The notes under the pieces: generated by a model | What the model was told of the DNA's origin: nothing | Databases searched by the model: none | What the model saw: only the letters and a program-made list of their open reading frames with translations | Assembly: GCA_000708835.1 (NCBI GenBank) | Contig: DF236962.1 | Span: forward strand, 248,001 to 312,000 | Direction of reading: 5' to 3' | DNA length: 64,000 nucleotides | From: Klebsormidium nitens | Taxonomy: Eukaryota > Streptophyta > Klebsormidiophyceae > Klebsormidiales > Klebsormidiaceae | Position numbers and translations under genes: made by a program | Shown here: piece after piece, positions 63,201-64,000 of the stretch | Numbering within the stretch: the stretch's first letter is position 1 | How the letters are laid out: each line of letters opens with the position of its first letter

Positions 63201-64000
63201 GTGTGCCGCGTTCCGGAGGGGCAAGCGATGTCCCCTTTCCAAACAAAGAGACCGCGAAAGATGGGCGCCGGGCCCATTGCGGACTTCTCGAAAAGTCCGA
63301 AACCTGTGCCTGCCAAAAAGAGGTTGCTTGACGACGAGTGTCCATTGGGCGGTGAGGCTCCGTCAACGGAAGAGCGGAACGCTGCCGGAGAGCGGCGGAA
63401 CCAGAGGTCGGAAGGTTCCGCAGCTCCGTCCGAGAGCCTGACGAAACCGTCGGACTGCGCCGTGGGGGACGGCTCCGAAGAACTAGGGCGACTCGACTCA
63501 AAGCCCTCGGAAGGGGACGAGCGAGGCCCGCCGGAGCATCCTGCGGAAGGCCCTCTAAAGGATCCCCAAAGCTGCCCTGTGAGCAGTGCGCCGCAAAATC
63601 CTTTAGCAGACTCCTCGGAAGCGGATCAACAGTGGAACGGATCAGAAGATCGACAAGACTCTCATCGCGACGTTCCGGCGCCGCCAGCTCCCGTTCCGGC
63701 CGCCTCTTCTCCGGAAACCAGCGTTCCGTTCTTCGGGCCTTCGCTGGACTCGAACCCGGAATTCCGTTCGGATTGCGGCAGCCAGGAGGCCGTCCTGAGC
63801 ACGCCGTCGGAGGAGCTCGAGCCCGCGGAACCTTTTAACGTTCCGGAGGAAGCTTTGGCGCGCGGGCTGGGGGAGAACTCTTTAGAGGGGCTGCAGAGCA
63901 CGTGGGCGGCGACGGCCGCGTCGCAAGCAGCGGCTGATGCCGGTCGGGAAAGGACGGTTATGAGTGACCAGGGATTTGCTCACGTTCACAGGATGTCAGC
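57294..64000 (+). CDS. EXO1: Exonuclease 1 (EXO1), 3' end beyond window
   Basis: RAD2/FEN1-family 5'-3' exonuclease and flap nuclease acting in mismatch repair and resection of double-strand breaks. Exons: 57294-57371, 57893-58113, 58484-58562, 59061-59255, 59817-59982, 60315-60415, 61156-61346, 61719-61959, 62397 to the window edge; phases agree. The first eight give 424 residues: N-nuclease domain [33 protein letters not shown] (metal Asp), [12 protein letters not shown] (Asp), I-domain [13 protein letters not shown] (Glu, Asp), [13 protein letters not shown] (two Asp), then the helix-two-turn-helix [20 protein letters not shown] and [20 protein letters not shown]. All expected metal ligands are present. 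Exon 9 is open for at least 534 codons of acidic, Pro/Ser-rich tail with [10 protein letters not shown] repeats and a QKVSPFF segment (possible PCNA- or MLH-binding motif, unproven). The GCDF motif and interdomain spacing favour EXO1 over FEN1, GEN1 and XPG. Confidence 0.95.
60995..61139. mobile_element. 145-bp inverted-repeat element just before EXO1 exon 7
   Basis: Left end gcgctttttgagcaagctgc then cggtt; right end aaccggcaggttacttgaaa then agttc, which inverted is gaacttttcaagtaacctgc then cggtt. TA flanks both ends (60993-60994 and 61140-61141). Its right arm aligns with the element at 32134-32293 through ggttttag and tgaaaagata.tcgaagt..gttg. It ends 16 nt before exon 7, so it probably contributes the branch-point region of that intron. 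Confidence 0.7.

Noticed and set aside
62590-63501. Alternative plus and minus frames in the EXO1 tail
   Set aside because: The frame continuing in phase from exon 8 is open from 62397 to the window end; the others are interrupted shadows.

Overview
This is nuclear DNA from a green eukaryote, with nine intron-rich protein genes in 64 kb. Two GH9 cellulases of the plant class C type (GH9 + Pro/Thr/Ser linker + C-terminal CBM49), a LEA_2 protein and a plant-type C2/lipase-3 protein point to the streptophyte (land plant plus charophyte) lineage. A full-length CFAP46, an axonemal central-pair protein, means the organism makes motile cilia, which excludes flowering plants and most conifers. A filamentous charophyte such as Klebsormidium, or a relative, fits best. 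That assignment is inference; no rRNA or plastid marker is present.

Layout: GH9-1 3' end (+, 779-1868, partial); GH9-2 (-, 3876-9687, 8 exons); NC2-beta/DR1 (+, 11700-13990, 5 exons); CFAP46 (-, 15194-33396, 17 exons, interrupted in intron 2 by a 660-N gap); LEA_2 protein (+, 34116-35333, 3 exons); C2-domain class 3 lipase (-, 37053-45365, about 10 exons); SERINC/TMS1 (+, 47303-52244, 9 exons); secreted Thr/Pro-rich Cys-tailed protein (-, 53217-55640, N- and C-terminal exon frames uncertain); EXO1 nuclease (+, 57294 to past the window end). The nine genes strictly alternate strand, so every intergenic region is either a divergent promoter region or a convergent 3' region. They do not form a shared pathway: cell wall (two GH9s, perhaps the secreted protein), transcription (NC2-beta), cilium (CFAP46), lipid/membrane (lipase, SERINC), stress (LEA_2) and DNA repair (EXO1).

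Exon boundaries below were read from GT/AG sites and phase continuity. Every complete gene except GH9-2 and the secreted gene sums to a multiple of three. GH9-2 is off by one base at a C9 homopolymer.

The strongest unexplained signal is a set of 'splice-junction arrays'. In four genes (GH9-1, GH9-2, lipase, SERINC) the piece of exon next to a splice site, with the splice site and adjoining intron, is repeated in tandem 2-5 times at about 90-185 bp spacing. Only one copy is the functional exon edge; the rest lie decayed in the intron. Copies lie upstream of the exon when the acceptor is repeated and downstream when the donor is repeated. In the lipase, three successive introns are largely built from such copies. 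The window also holds three or four short terminal-inverted-repeat elements inside introns, one of them ending 16 nt before an EXO1 exon.
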